Below are positions 1 through 10,800 of a DNA stretch of 34,521 bases, piece after piece. Origin of the DNA: Okeania sp. KiyG1. GTDB taxonomy: Bacteria; Cyanobacteriota; Cyanobacteriia; Cyanobacteriales; Microcoleaceae. The position numbers were made by a program, and so were the translations under genes. The notes below the pieces were generated by a model, which was given only the letters and a program-made list of their open reading frames with translations, was not told where the DNA came from and made no database searches. The stretch is taken from NCBI RefSeq assembly GCF_014132355.1, contig NZ_BLZO01000166.1:1-34521 (forward strand). The letters run 5' to 3'. Position 1 is the stretch's first letter. Every line of letters starts with the position of its first letter.

Positions 1-725
1 CTTTGTTTGCCACGAGTCCTGATGAAACAAAACAAGTTTTAACAGGGGTACATTTAAAGGTACAAAAAGATGGTTTGGAATTTGCAGCAACTGATGGTCA
101 TAGATTAGCAATTGTTAAGACTGAAAGTGTGGCACCAGAGGGTGAGTTAGAAGTAGAAGAAATTGAGGAGTTTGAAGTAACAATTCCTGCAAAAGCTTTA
201 CGAGAAGTTGAACGAATGATTGGAATGGATCAATCATCTGAAGCTGTTGCTTTGAGATTTGATGAAGGTCAGGTAATTTTTGAGCTAGGAGAACAATGTT
301 TAACTAGCAGAAAATTGGAGGGTCAATATCCAGCTTACGGACAATTATTACCTGATAAGTTTACTAATCAAATTAATGTAGATAGGAAAGAATTTTTAGG
401 AGCGGTGGAAAGAATTGCTGTTTTGGCTGACCAGAAAAATAATATTTTGAAGTGTTCTATTGATAGTGTTAATCAGGAGATTTATTTGTCTGTAGATGCT
501 CAAGATGTTGGTAGTGGTAGAGAGTCTATGGCAGCACAAATTTCTGCTGATGAGCCGAATGAAATTGCTTTTAATGTTAAGTATTTGATTGAAGGTTTGA
601 AGGCTATTCCTTCAGCTTCGGAGATTTCTATTCAGTTAAATACTGCTACAAGTCCGGTGGTTTTAAATCCATTGGGTGGGGTGAAAATGACTTATTTAAT
701 TATGCCTGTTCAGTTGAGAAATTAG
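1..725 (+). CDS. dnaN: DNA polymerase III beta sliding clamp, C-terminal part (5' end outside window)
   Basis: This is the processivity clamp that encircles DNA and tethers the replicative polymerase. About 240 residues are visible, roughly the last two thirds of a normal clamp of about 375 residues. Recognisable clamp segments are FATSPDETKQVLTGVHL near the cut edge, the ATDGHRLAIV strand, and the terminal YLIMPVQLRN, which is the usual C-terminus and shapes the hydrophobic cleft that binds polymerase and other partners. The reading frame runs off the left edge, so the TTG at position 3 is not the start. The frame is intact with no homopolymer breaks, unlike the accessory genes downstream. 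I see no promoter because the 5' end is missing. The identification is confident. Confidence 0.96.
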   Translation, partial: LFATSPDETKQVLTGVHLKVQKDGLEFAATDGHRLAIVKTESVAPEGELEVEEIEEFEVTIPAKALREVERMIGMDQSSEAVALRFDEGQVIFELGEQCLTSRKLEGQYPAYGQLLPDKFTNQINVDRKEFLGAVERIAVLADQKNNILKCSIDSVNQEIYLSVDAQDVGSGRESMAAQISADEPNEIAFNVKYLIEGLKAIPSASEISIQLNTATSPVVLNPLGGVKMTYLIMPVQLRN

Positions 726-755
726 TTGCTTCAAGTGATTTTTAAATCGTAAGTT

Positions 756-1004
756 GTAAGCATTTAGCCGTCAGCTATTAGCTAGCCTCCTACGGAGGAA
801 CTACGTTAACAGCTATTAATTTTGGGGAAGGTAAAAATAATTGAGAAATTGAGACAAAATGAGACAAAATAAAAATTACTGTTAAAGTTCCTTTCCTAAA
901 CCTTAGAAGTAATTGTTCATTACTAATTGCTGTTTGCGTAGCATGACCTAGGAATAGCGGACTGCTAATAGCTGTTTGCGCAGCAGTCCGCAGGAAATGC
1001 TTAC
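756..1004. mobile_element. MITE copy 1 (GTAAGC termini, 8-bp target duplication)
   Basis: A 249-bp non-coding element starts GTAAGCATTTAGCC and ends AATGCTTAC. It is flanked by CGTAAGTT (748-755) and CCTAAGTT (1005-1012), an 8-bp target duplication with one mismatch. The interior is built from CAGCTAT-like words and carries two small palindromic inserts, one with CCTCCTACGGAGG and one of the GCTGTTTGCG...CGCAGGAA type. No transposase is encoded. Ends beginning GTAA plus an 8-bp duplication resemble IS66-family elements, so mobilisation by an IS66 transposase elsewhere in the genome is inferred. Confidence 0.75.
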
Positions 1005-1096
1005 CCTAAGTTTATCGTGGCAGATTGGATGATTTTATATGTCTAAATTTGCCCGATTTTTTTTAAGGGAGTATCTGCTAAATATAGTCATATTAT

Positions 1097-1304
1097 GTAA
1101 GCATTCAGCCGTCAGCTATCAGCTATCAGCTATTTATTTTAGCTTGAAAGAAAACCTTTATTAATGAGGTGAATTGAATTTTACTATAAAAGCCGATTTT
1201 TAAAGGCTATATTCATTTAAAACCCCTCCTTAAGATTTAGATAGGGTTTGCTGTTTGCGTAGCATTCCGCAGGAAGAGCTGACCGCTAATAACTGAATGC
1301 TTAC
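1097..1304. mobile_element. MITE copy 2 (same family)
   Basis: A 208-bp element starts GTAAGCATTCAGCCG and ends CTGAATGCTTAC. Flanks are CATATTAT (1089-1096) and CATATTCT (1305-1312), a 7-of-8 target duplication. It includes a TTTGCGTAGCATTCCGCAGG small repeat near its right end. Its right end lies directly before the antitoxin gene and supplies an ATG at 1297 that is in frame with that gene, but this ATG belongs to the element. Confidence 0.78.
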
Positions 1305-1344
1305 CATATTCTTCACGATGCAGATTATAGTAAATAATTACAAT

Positions 1345-1602
1345 ATGGAACAACTTACTGTCGATCAATTTGGTCGTATCGAAATCCCTGGAAAAATACG
1401 CCAACAATTAGGAATTAATAATCAAACTAAGTTATCCCTAAAAGTTGAAAATGGTCAGCTTATTCTTCAACCCTTAAAATCAGAATTAGAAACCTACTAT
1501 GAAGATGGAATATTAGTTTTTAAAGCTGAACCGATAGGTAATACAGAAACAATTATTGATGAAGTGAGAACAGAAATAATTAATGAATTAACATCGTGTT
1601 AA
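1345..1602 (+). CDS. AbrB/MazE-type antitoxin
   Basis: A small protein of 85 residues starting MEQLTVDQFGRIEIPG, with a SpoVT/AbrB swapped-hairpin DNA-binding domain. The pattern of a strand, the xGRIxIPxxIRxxLGI loop and the LxLKVExGxLILxP strand is typical of antitoxins paired with PIN toxins. The frame is open further upstream, to an ATG at 1297 and another at 1318, but 1297 lies inside a MITE end, so I prefer 1345. The next gene is a PIN-domain remnant on the same strand, which fits a VapBC-like pair. The role is to neutralise the toxin and repress its own promoter. The frame is intact although the toxin is broken. Confidence 0.82.
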   Translation: MEQLTVDQFGRIEIPGKIRQQLGINNQTKLSLKVENGQLILQPLKSELETYYEDGILVFKAEPIGNTETIIDEVRTEIINELTSC

Positions 1603-1757
1603 TTAATGGATAATGGATAATTGATAATTGATAATTACCTCTGGTTAAAACCGCTCTTGATTGAATATAAGGAGATATTATTTCTTTTTTTCCTCTTAAA
1701 AGGGGAGGCTTTAAACCAGAATTATTTAATTATTAATAATTAATAATTAATAATTAG
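1603..1757. other. AT-rich spacer separating antitoxin and toxin remnant
   Basis: This 155-bp stretch has GATAATTGATAATTA words at one end and repeated TTAATAA words at the other, with a short oligopurine segment between. VapBC genes usually overlap or nearly touch, so this spacer looks inserted. I see no clear target duplication. Confidence 0.4.
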
Positions 1758-2192
1758 GTAAAAGCTTTATTTGATACAAGTGTTTTGGTTGCTGAATTAT
1801 GGACTAATCATCCTAAACATTCAGCTTGTCTTTCAAGATTAAAAAAAGTTAAATCTGGAAATTTTCAAGGAATAATTTGCACTCATACTTTAGCAGAACT
1901 CTATTCTGTTTTAACTCGCGTTCCTATAAAACCTGGTGTTTACCCACAACTTGCACAACAATTTATCGGAGAAAATTTAGGATAATTGGAAGTAATTTCT
2001 CTTTCTACTGAAGATTATCAAACTGTTATTAATAAAATGGTAACTTTAAATTTAATAGGAGGCGGAATTTACGATGCTGTAATTGCTCAAGTTGTTTTTA
2101 AAGTAGAGGTAAATTGCTTACTTACTTTAAATCCTAACCATTTCATACGTCTTGATGAAGAAGTCACAAAATTAGTAGAAGTACTGACATAA
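1758..2192 (+). pseudogene. PIN-domain (VapC-like) toxin, degraded
   Basis: The frame reads VKALFDTSVLVAELW at its start, the classic first PIN strand with the catalytic aspartate in FDTS. It continues with the TLAELYSVLTR helix carrying the conserved glutamate, then GGIYDAVIAQ and LLTLNPNHF, where D and N fall in the third and fourth PIN motifs. Two lesions are visible. The codon where the start should be is GTA, directly preceded by TAG, so no start precedes the catalytic D; the first usable start, TTG 1785, lies after it. An in-frame TAA sits at 1983-1985. Joined length is about 144 residues, normal for VapC. A functional ribonuclease is unlikely. Confidence 0.8.
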
Positions 2193-2340
2193 AATTTACG
2201 GCGACTTTATAATACCGATTTTCCAACTAATCCGCACTAACGCAAGTTAGTCTAGTCGGGTGTGTTTTTTGCGCTTCGCAAAGCAGAGGGTAAGGCACCA
2301 TTTTAGACAATAATTCATTAAAATATATCATAACCTAATA

Positions 2341-2418
2341 TACCCAAAAAGAAACTGGGTTTATAGCCCTAATTATTTCCCATCAGGAAATTTTCTGTAT
2401 CGACCCAGTTTCTGGGTA
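2341..2418. repeat. Inverted repeat with ACCCAGTTTCT arms
   Basis: TACCC...AGAAACTGGGT at 2341-2360 pairs with ACCCAGTTTCTGGGTA at 2403-2418 around a loop of about 42 nt. It lies upstream of the Uma2 gene. It is either a small dispersed cyanobacterial repeat or the terminator of the preceding unit. No coding content is seen from 2193 to 2454. Confidence 0.5.
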
Positions 2419-2454
2419 ATTTCTAATATTTGTAAACATCATTAAAAGGTAATT

Positions 2455-3015
2455 ATGTCTGTAGAATTAAAACGGCGACAATTTACTGTTAAAGAATACG
2501 ATCTAATGGTAGAAGCAGGTATTCTTAGAAACGATGACAGAGTAGAATTAATAGCAGGAGAAATTATTCAAATGGCACCTATGGGTTCGCGTCATGCTTC
2601 TTGTTTAAGACGTTTAGATAGGATTTTTAATAAACTATTGTACAGCAAAGTAATAATTGACACTCAAATTCCTATCCAGTTAAATGATGAGAGTGAACCT
2701 GAACCAGATTTAATTCTATTACAATTGCGTGATGATTTTTATGAGGAAAAACATCCCGAATCAGAGGATATATTTTTATTGGTAGAAGTCGCAGATTCAA
2801 CTATTAAATATGACCGAGAAATCAAGATACCTTTATATGCTGAAAATGGAATTTCTGAGGTGTGGCTGATAGATATCAATCAACAATTAGTAGAGATTTA
2901 TCGGCAAACAAAAGGGAATAGTTATCGGGATGTGCAGCAATTTTTTCGAGGAGATATTTTAACTATTGAAGCTTTTGATGATATTAATTTAACTGTCGAG
3001 CAAATTTTGGGATAA
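2455..3015 (+). CDS. Uma2-family (DUF820) putative endonuclease
   Basis: A full-length protein of 186 residues. The N-terminus FTVKEYDLMVEAGIL, the RVELIAGEIIQMAPMGSRH segment, EPEPDLILL (about residues 82-90), FLLVEVADST (about 107-116) and the block YAENGISEVWLIDI (about 128-141) are the Uma2 signature. The fold is a restriction-endonuclease-like PD-(D/E)xK domain, with D of EPDL and E of VEV as probable metal ligands. Such genes are present in many copies in cyanobacteria and have no settled function. The gene starts at ATG 2455 and ends just before a rho-independent terminator, so it is probably monocistronic. Confidence 0.88.
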   Translation: MSVELKRRQFTVKEYDLMVEAGILRNDDRVELIAGEIIQMAPMGSRHASCLRRLDRIFNKLLYSKVIIDTQIPIQLNDESEPEPDLILLQLRDDFYEEKHPESEDIFLLVEVADSTIKYDREIKIPLYAENGISEVWLIDINQQLVEIYRQTKGNSYRDVQQFFRGDILTIEAFDDINLTVEQILG

Positions 3016-3060
3016 TGTTTATTTTTGAAATCATATCAGTAAATTTTTCTTTTGATAAAG

Positions 3061-3102
3061 AAACAAGCTTAAATGTTTTGAATGTTTAAGCTTGTTTTTT
3101 TC
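3061..3102 (+). terminator. Rho-independent terminator after the Uma2 gene
   Basis: AAACAAGCTTAAA (3061-3073) pairs perfectly with TTTAAGCTTGTTT (3085-3097) around an 11-nt loop, followed by a T run. Confidence 0.85.
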
Positions 3103-3153
3103 TAACTTATACCAATTTGATAAATCTTTGTTACAAATAGTTAGGTTATTTCT

Positions 3154-3184
<31 letters not shown>

Positions 3185-3496
3185 AATGAATGTCTTCAAT
3201 AACAGTTTTGAGTTAGGATATTCTCTTTTTTTGTCAAAAAGACATCTCCTCTAAAGTCTTTATATTGCACCTATTATTCGTAACATTCTTTTTTCAAAAC
3301 GGTATTACAACCCTAATTAACTTGTCAAAAATATAGCTAGGAAAGAATTGCTTAGAAAATTGACTAATGATGAATCTTAGACTAGAAAATGTTTTTCTAA
3401 CTGTTCTCTATTCCCTGTTCCCTGTTCCCTGCTATATCAACAAAAGTCTTTATATTTAATCTTAGTTATGACTCGTTTTCCAGCACGATTAAACAA

Positions 3497-3634
3497 TTAT
3501 TGCTGAGGTTTCATAATCAAAACTTCTGCCATAAATTGCTTATTTTCTGTTATGCGAGAAGTGAAACCTTGTTTAGCAAATTCTACTGCTTTATCGAGGG
3601 AACCAATACCAACTATTGGTACAATTTTAATAGT
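3497..3634 (-). pseudogene. Possible gene remnant, family not recognised
   Basis: On the minus strand a stretch of about 44 codons reads like protein (IVPIVGIGSLDKAVEFAK, then AEVLIMKPQQ and a stop). It has no start and no open frame upstream. The sequence looks like the end of a Rossmann-type or barrel enzyme, but I cannot name the family. It is probably a 3' fragment left by the insertions seen next to it. Confidence 0.3.
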
Positions 3635-3690
3635 TCACCAAAATATAGTCAAATATAAACAAGACATGGATTCTATTTCAAAAATCCCCT

Positions 3691-4800
3691 TCATTTTGGC
3701 TTTGAGAGATTAATTCTCCTTGGGTGAACTACGCACCTCTCTATCCCATAGCAGAACGCATTTGGGAATGCTTTTCTTAAGATATTATAAGAACTTAAAA
3801 TATCCGACTGACAAAAGATACCCGTCTGAGTCCGGTAAAGACCTCTTGTGATTCTTTTTCCCGTAAAAGTCGGTTTTTCTTGGCTTTCCCCATAAACCGG
3901 AAGCTCATCTAAGTTGAAAAAGTTCGACTGGCTGGTGTAACTTTCTTCGGTGATGACCACTTTAATCCCCACTAATTGACATTTATAAGTCAACATGGCA
4001 ATCAGACGGTTGAAAGGAATCGCTACAAACTTTTGATTGTTGACTTTTCCCATGTTGGTCTTCTGTTTCCAACCTTCATTTTTGCCAATGACTAAAGTGG
4101 TGATATTTTTCGACCGTAACAGATTCACCAGATAACGACTGGCCAGATGAAGGTAGTTCTCAACTTTCTGATTTCGACATCGAGTCAGACGTTTGATTCT
4201 CTTAGATGTTTGCCGATTTCCTTTCAATTGAGATTGGAGAATGGCTTTGCGTTTATTGTAGAATTGATTCAGGCTTTTTAAGGGTCTGCCATTTATCAAC
4301 AAAGGGATAAATCCCGGTTGATTGGAAGTTACAGCCATTAAAACATTGACTCCTAAATCCACACTCACTATCCATTCATTTGGGTTTAATGTCTTTTCCG
4401 ATTGCTCATAAATCACCTCAATTACATAACAGTCGCATCTCGGAACGATTCTCACCTCCGCTACTTTTTCGGACACAGATGTCGGAAACTCGATATTGGT
4501 CTTTGAGAGTCTGATTTTCCCTTGTTTTAAAGGCACTTTACTGATTGCTTGTTGGGTATATACCAATAAGTTTCTCCCTTTTTGTGGGTTTTTATATTTG
4601 GGAATTTTAGGTTTTCCCAAAAACTTACTTGCGTCTACCTTGTAGGCTTTATTGGCTTCAAAAAAGGATTTCCAGTTTTTTTCTAATCCTCGTAACACCT
4701 GTTGAGAGACTTTCGCTGGTAAGGCTTGATATTGTTCCGTCTTCTGCATTAATTTATCCATTTTGGTGTAGCTCAAATAGCCATGACCGTAGTTGACATC
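3691..4800 (-). pseudogene. tnpB: TnpB-like RNA-guided nuclease, N-terminally truncated, fused to the preceding TnpB
   Basis: This is the C-terminal two thirds of a second TnpB of the IS200/IS605 superfamily. Visible landmarks are HGYLSYTKMDKLM, ALPAKVSQQVLRGLEKNW, the first RuvC aspartate in IVSVDLGVN, the RuvC glutamate in IGKNEGWKQ, and a last-motif region SDILSSYNILRKAFPNAF. The zinc-ribbon cysteines are absent; the segment ESYTSQSNFF has replaced them, as in a known sub-branch of this family. The canonical N-terminal 40 or so residues are missing. Instead the frame runs on without a stop from the TnpB encoded at higher coordinates, making one 514-codon ORF (3691-5235). No start of its own exists, so an independent product is unlikely. 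Confidence 0.75.
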
Positions 4801-6095
4801 CTCCAGACGCTGCACTTGCGTGACAGCGCGGGATTCCTTAACATCACTGTTAGGGGCTTTCTGTTTCATAGCACCCGCCTTCCGGGATTTACTCCCTTCA
4901 GGTCTTACGGTCGCTCCACAGACTGACACTGCGAGTCCCGCAGCCAAAATGTTTATACTTGCGTTGATGTCCCTGTCATGGTGACTACTACATTCAGGGC
5001 AATCCCACTCTCTAATATTTAGAGGTAATTTTTCTACTACATGACCACAACTAGAGCAACGCTTAGAACTAGGAAAATATCTATCAATCTTGATTAATTC
5101 CCGTCCATACCATTGAGCCTTGTACTCTAATTGCCTGACTATTTCTCCCCAGCTAGCATCACTTATTGCTCTGGCTAACTTATGGTCTCTTGGTGCGCGT
5201 TCCGCAAGCGAGCTGGCGTCGTCGCGGGGTCGCACCGCTTTTTGACCATGTTTTTTACTGCCAAGTCCTCAACTACAACAGTTTGATTGTCTCTGATTAA
5301 TTGAGTAGTTAGCTTATGGGTATAATCAAGCCTTGAATCTTTAATTTTTGCGTGTATCCTGGCTACTTTTAACCTAGCTTTTTGATAGTTATTTGAGGCT
5401 TTAGTTTTACGAGAAAGTGATTTTTGAGCTAACCTTAGTTTTTTGTGTAACTTATTCAAATTTTTAGGATTAGCAAATGTTTTACCATCACTTGTAGTTA
5501 ATAAGCTGGTGATTCCCAAATCAATACCTAATTGTTTCAGTATTGGTTTTAACTTTAAATCTCTAGGGTCGTTAATTCTCAAAGACACAGACCATCTACC
5601 AGAGGGGTCGAGTTTCACTGTAATTGTGGTTGGTACACAGTTTTGTGGTAATTCCCTACTCCATCTAATAGGTAATGGTTCAGTACATTTAGCTAAATAT
5701 ACTTGACCATCTTTCCACTTAAATGCCGATCTGGTGAATTCAGCACTACCACCGTTACGCTTTTTCTTGAAGTTTGGGTATTTAGTACGCCCACTAAAAA
5801 AGTTCGTGTTTGCGCAGCATTCCGCAGGAAAAGCAGTCTGTAGATGTCTTAAACCTTGCTGCAATGGGACACTGCTGACTTCTGTAAGAAAGTCTAAATC
5901 TTCCTGTTTTTTCCAGCTCGTCAGCATAGCAGAAGTTTGCTTATACCCGACTCGCTCTTTGTTCTCATACCAAGCTTGAGTTCTAACAGCTAAAGCTTTG
6001 TTGTAGATCAGGCGTACACATCCCAAGGTTTTCCTCAACAGATTTTCCTGTTCTGGAGTTGGGTAAAACCTAAATTTGTACGCTTTTTCAACCAC
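4800..6095 (-). pseudogene. tnpB: TnpB of an IS607-type element, frameshifted by a small GC-rich insertion
   Basis: The frame begins at ATG 6095 with AYKFRFYPTPEQENLLRKTL, the typical TnpB N-terminus. It has the RuvC D in LGIDLGITS and the RuvC E in VVVEDLAVKNM. After MVK the frame is broken at about 5195-5250 by roughly 53 bp of GC-rich sequence; the expected continuation HKLARAISDASWGE resumes in another frame. The zinc ribbon (CSSCG, CPEC) and last catalytic D (DRDINASINI) follow, then KAGAMKQK, the usual C-terminal end. A second small insert, 24 bp and in frame, adds about eight residues after LQTAF (about 5813-5836). All catalytic residues are present, so the gene was active before the insertion. 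It lies next to an IS607 recombinase remnant, which indicates the element type. The exact 3' end is uncertain because the ORF continues into the neighbouring TnpB. Confidence 0.82.
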
Positions 6096-6194
6096 CTATA
6101 TTATTTGCTAATTAAATTTTTACACTTTAACACATTTTCTATGAAGTATCAACATTGATTGCGATTCCCATCCCTCCGCTCCCTTGATAGGAGA

Positions 6195-6390
6195 GCGCGG
6201 GTCTTCTCGCAACATCTTGATAAAGACGAGAACAAAATGAAGTAATGATAGCAATTAAATCTTCCATCAATTCATCTTGTTTGTTCTCAGTATGATTGAC
6301 AATCTCAACGGTTTTTCCCATCTCTTTTAACAGGAGTTCGAGGTAATTTTTCCCAAACCTTCTGGTAAATAATTTCCTCCATAATGTAAC
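6195..6390 (-). pseudogene. tnpA: IS607-family serine recombinase TnpA, C-terminal remnant
   Basis: Reading on the minus strand gives (R)FGKNYLELLLKEMGKTVEIVN, then ELMEDLIAIITSFCSRLY, which is the end of the resolvase catalytic domain of IS607 TnpA. The N-terminal DNA-binding and catalytic serine parts are gone. After CSRLY the expected basic tail is replaced by GC-rich sequence (about 6160-6205) with an imperfect hairpin. The gene order, tnpA then tnpB on one strand, matches IS607. It is non-functional. Confidence 0.7.
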
Positions 6391-6520
6391 CTTATTTTAG
6401 TATAAAAATTACAAAATAGTTATCTATGTTAACTAGATAGAATTACTTTTGAAAATTTATTTTTTGGGAAGAGTTCAGATAAATCTGGGATAATTGTTGT
6501 TAAAATAACAAATAAAAAAA

Positions 6521-6526
6521 GGAGAG
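6521..6526 (+). promoter_or_regulatory. Ribosome binding site of ATPase 1
   Basis: GGAGAG lies 10 nt before ATG 6537, a good Shine-Dalgarno match. It supports this start as the head of the long accessory block. Confidence 0.7.
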
Positions 6527-6536
6527 TTTTTAATAA

Positions 6537-7851
6537 ATGGCAAATCAAAGAGAGTTATTGAAAAGATTATACAATGCTTTTAAACCTTTTGAACCTCTAA
6601 AACCTGATAGTCCAGTATATGTTGATTGTCGGGAAGTTCGAGGGGATGGAGATGTTATTACAGATTTAGCTGACAATATTGAATATTCTGATAATAATAC
6701 TTGTCAACTTTATGCCGGACATCGAGGTGCGGGTAAATCAACTGAACTTTTACGACTTAAAAAATACCTAGAAGATAACGGATATTTTGTAGTTTATTTC
6801 GCTGCGGATGAAAAGGATATTAATCTAGAAGATACGGAATATGCTGATATTTTGTTGGCTTGTACGAGACATTTATTAGAACAATTAACGCAGGCTAATC
6901 CTAAACCACTATTAGATTGGTTAAAATATCGGTGGGAAGATTTAAAAGATTTAGCAACTACAGAAATATCTTTGGATAGTTTGGCAGTTGAATCACAAGT
7001 TGGTCAATATGCAAAACTTACGGCGAATCTTAGAGCTGAACCTACTTTAAGAAAAAAATTAGAGAAAGAGTTAATCCTTATACTGAAAGTTTAATTGATG
7101 GAATAAATGCTTTTATTCGTGATGCTAGAAATCAACTAGAATCTGGTGCTAAATTGGTAATGATTGCTGATAGTTTAGACCGCATTACACCAAATATTCA
7201 GCCAGATGGACGTAGTAATCACGATGAAATTTTTATTGATCGTAGTGCCCAATTAAAAGGTTTAGATTGCCATACAATTTATACGATTCCTATTTCAATG
7301 GCTTATTCTAATCAAGCTCCTAATCTGAAAGTTGAATATGATGATTCTCAAGTTTTACCGATGATTATGGTGGAGACTTTGGGAGGAGAAGCTTATGAAT
7401 TAGGAGTTGCTAAAATGAGGGAAATTATTTATAGACGGCTTAAGGATGTTAAGTCAGATTTATCTTTAGAAACAGATTTATTTGAAAGTCGAGAAGTCTT
7501 GGATAGAGTTTGCTTAGTGAGTGGAGGTCATGTTCGAGATTTAATGTTTTTGATGCAAAGTGTAATTAAACGTGCTGGAGGTCAATTACCTATTTCTGCT
7601 AGAGTTGTACAAAGAGCAATTACGGAAGCAAGACTTCCTTATCAAAGGTCTGTTCAAGAAAAAGAATGGCAAGTATTGGTAGATGTTTTTCGTTCTAAAA
7701 AGGTTTTAAATAATCAGCAGCACCGTAGTTTATTATTTAATCGTTGTTTACTAGAATATACTTACTTTAATGAAAAAAAGAAAAGAAAGTTTGGTATGAT
7801 GTTCACCCATTGATTAAAGGAATGGAAGAGTTTCAGGAGTTGGCGCAATGA
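6537..7851 (+). CDS. P-loop ATPase 1 of a two-gene ATPase/TPR module (two -1 frameshifts)
   Basis: Frame-corrected length is about 438 residues. Walker A is GHRGAGKSTELLRL (about residues 62-75). The Walker B-like strand is LVMIADSLDRI, followed by the TNHD/SNHDEIFIDRS block and a sensor-like SGGHVRDLMFLMQS segment. It resembles ORC/KAP/STAND-like AAA+ ATPases. The frame breaks twice, each time by -1 at an A7 run (7052-7058 and 7773-7779). Adding one A at each restores the same protein as the paralogue at 12211, ending in WYDVHPLIKG. The corrected stop TGA (7849-7851) overlaps the next ATG as ATGA, which strongly supports the corrected frame and implies translational coupling. Uncorrected, only a 185-residue Walker A fragment would be made. 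Role inferred: NTP-dependent sensor or switch partner of the TPR protein. Confidence 0.8.
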
Positions 7852-10800
7852 TAGGAGAAAAAATTATTTCGGAAGAGGATTTATCATTAACATTTGCAGA
7901 GGAATATCAAGTTTTAGTAGAGACTATTAGATTTACTGAAGGTTTTAGTTTATTGTTTGTGGAATGTTCCCCTGCACAGGGAACAAAAATTATGGAAAAA
8001 ATTCGCCTGGATATTCCACGGGAAAGAGCGGAAGTTTTGGCTTTAGATAAGAGTGTTTATAATTTTTATAATCTAGTTAAAGAATTACCTAATCTGAAAA
8101 AGATTGATATTTTGTTTGTGACTGGTTTGGAAAATTCTCTCTATGAATATGAGGGTGAAATGAGAGAAAGAGGTTTGGATAATCAAGAGATTATTTCTAT
8201 TAGTAGGAGGGGAGTTCCTCGTGTTTTAATGAATTTGAATCAGCAGCGAGAAAGGTTTAGGGATAATTTTGATATTTGCTTTGTGTTTTTATTGCCTAGA
8301 TTCGCGATAGATTATCTGATTAATCGTGCGCCAGATTTTTTTGATTGGCGTTCTGGGGTGTTTCGGTTTCCTATGAATAAGGAAATTTTCGATGAGGAAT
8401 TTTTAAAAGTTTCTACCAAAGAATTAGAGGATTATATAGAGCTTCCCCAGAAAGAATGTAAGGGTGAGTTGTTGAAAATTAAAGGTTTGCTTGATGAAGA
8501 TTTACTTCCTGTCGGGCAAAAAGCAAATTTGTTAATCAGAAAGGCTGCTCTAGACAGAAAGTTTAAGCAAAATGAAGAAGCAATATTAACTTGTGATGAA
8601 GCTTTAAAAATAGAAGCAAATAATTACAAAGCTTGGCACAATAAAGGCAATGCTCTGTCAGATTTAGGTGAATATGAAGAGGCAATTTCTGCTTTTGATA
8701 AAGTTCTAGAAATCAAACCAGATTATCACGAAGCTTGGTACAATAAAGGCAATGCTCTGTTAGATTTAGACAGATATGAACAGGCAATTTATGCCTTTGA
8801 TAAAGTTCTAGAAATCAAACCAGATTATCACGAAGCTTGGTACAATAAAGGCAATGCTCTGTTAGGTTTAGACAGATATGAACAGGCAATTTCTGCTTTT
8901 GATAAAGTTCTAGAAACCAAACCAGATTATCATGAAGCTTGGTATAATAAAGGTAATGCTCTGTTAGGTTTAGACAGATATGAACAGGCAATTTCTGCTT
9001 TTGATAAAGTTCTAGAAACCAAACCAGATTATCATGAAGCTTGGTATAATAAAGGTAATGCTCTGCGGAATTTAGGCAAATATGAAGAGGCGCTCGCTGC
9101 TTTTGAAGAGGCGCTCGCTGCTTTTGAAAAAGCTTTAAAAGAAATTGAACTAGACGACCTCAATAACTGGTACTTGAAAGACATGACTCTGTCAGATTTC
9201 AACAGATATGAAGAGGCAATTTCTGCTTCCATAAAATCTTTAAAAATTAAGTTAAAATATTTAGAAATTCAAATAAAATACTGCTCTGCATGGTTTCTTA
9301 GAGGCGTTACTCTGTCAAGTTTAGGCAGATATGAAGAGGCAATTTCTGTTTTTGATAAAGCTTTAGAAATTAAACCAGATAACTCAAATTACTGGTACTG
9401 GAAAGGCATTGCACTGAGAAAATTAGAAAGATATGAAGAGGCGATTTCTGCTTTTGATCAAGCTCTAGAAATTAAACCAGACAACAACGATGCTTGGTAC
9501 TTTAAAGGCATTACACTAGAAGATATGGGCAGATATGAAGAAGCAATTTCTGCTTTTGATCAAGCTTTAGAAATTAAACCAGACAACAACGATACTTGGC
9601 TCTTTAAAGGCATTACACTGAGAAATTTAGGCAGGTACGAAGAGGCAATTTTTGCTTTTGAAAAAGTTTTAGAAATTAAACCAGACCAATACGAAGGTTG
9701 GCACAATAAAGGCTATACTCTATATCGTTTAGGCAGATATGAAGAGGCGATTTCTGCTTATGATCAAGCTCTAGAAATTAAACCAGACCAAGGCACAGGT
9801 TGGAACAATAAAGGCTACACTCTGTTATCTTTAGGCAGGTATGAAGAGGCAATTTTTGCTTATGATAAAGCTCTAGAAATTAAACCAGACCAATACCAAG
9901 CTTGGCACAATAAAGGCACTGCTCTACATAATTTAAACAGATATGAAGAGGCAATTTTTGTTTATGATAAACTTCTAGAAATTAAACCAGATAAACACTA
10001 TATTTTGCACAACAAAGGCAATGCTCTCTTAGATTTAGGAAGATATGAAGAGGCAATTGTTGCTTTTGATAAAGCTTTAGAAATTAAACCAGACAATGAC
10101 AATATTTGGAATAATAAAGGCAATGCTCTCTTAGATTTAGGAAGATATGAAGAGGCAATTGTTGCTTTTGATAAAGCTTTAGAAATTAAACCAGAAAACG
10201 ACGATACTTGGTACTTTAAAGGTGTTACTTTGTCAAATTTAGGCAGATATAAAGAGGCAATTTATGCTTTTGATAAAGCTTTAGAGATTCAACCAGGCGA
10301 CGACAATACTTGGTACTTTAAAGGCGTTACTCTGTCAAATTTAGGTAGGTATGAAGAAGCAATTTATGCTTATGATAAAGCTCTAGAAATTAAACCAGAC
10401 AAATACCAAGCTTGGCACAATAAAGGCACTGCTCTGTTAGATTTAGGAAGATATGAAGAGGCAATTTTTGTTTATGATAAAGCTCTAGAAATTAAACCAG
10501 ACAAATACCAAGCTTGGCACAATAAAGGCACTGCTCTGTTAGATTTAGGAAGATATGAAGAGGCAGTTGTTGCTTTTGATAAAGCTTTAGAAATTAAACC
10601 AGAAAACGACGATACTTGGTACTTTAAAGGCGTTACTCTGTCAAATTTAGGCAGATATGAAGAGGCAATTTTTGTTTATGATAAAACTCTAGAAATTAAA
10701 CCAGACCAATACCAAGCTTGGCACAATAAAGGCACTGCTCTGTTAGATTTAGGCAGATATGAACAGGCAATATCTGCTTATGAAAAAGCTTTGGAAATTC

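Noticed and set aside
1297-1344. Upstream start of the antitoxin at 1297
   Set aside because: This ATG lies in the right end of MITE copy 2, and the added residues are not part of the AbrB fold.
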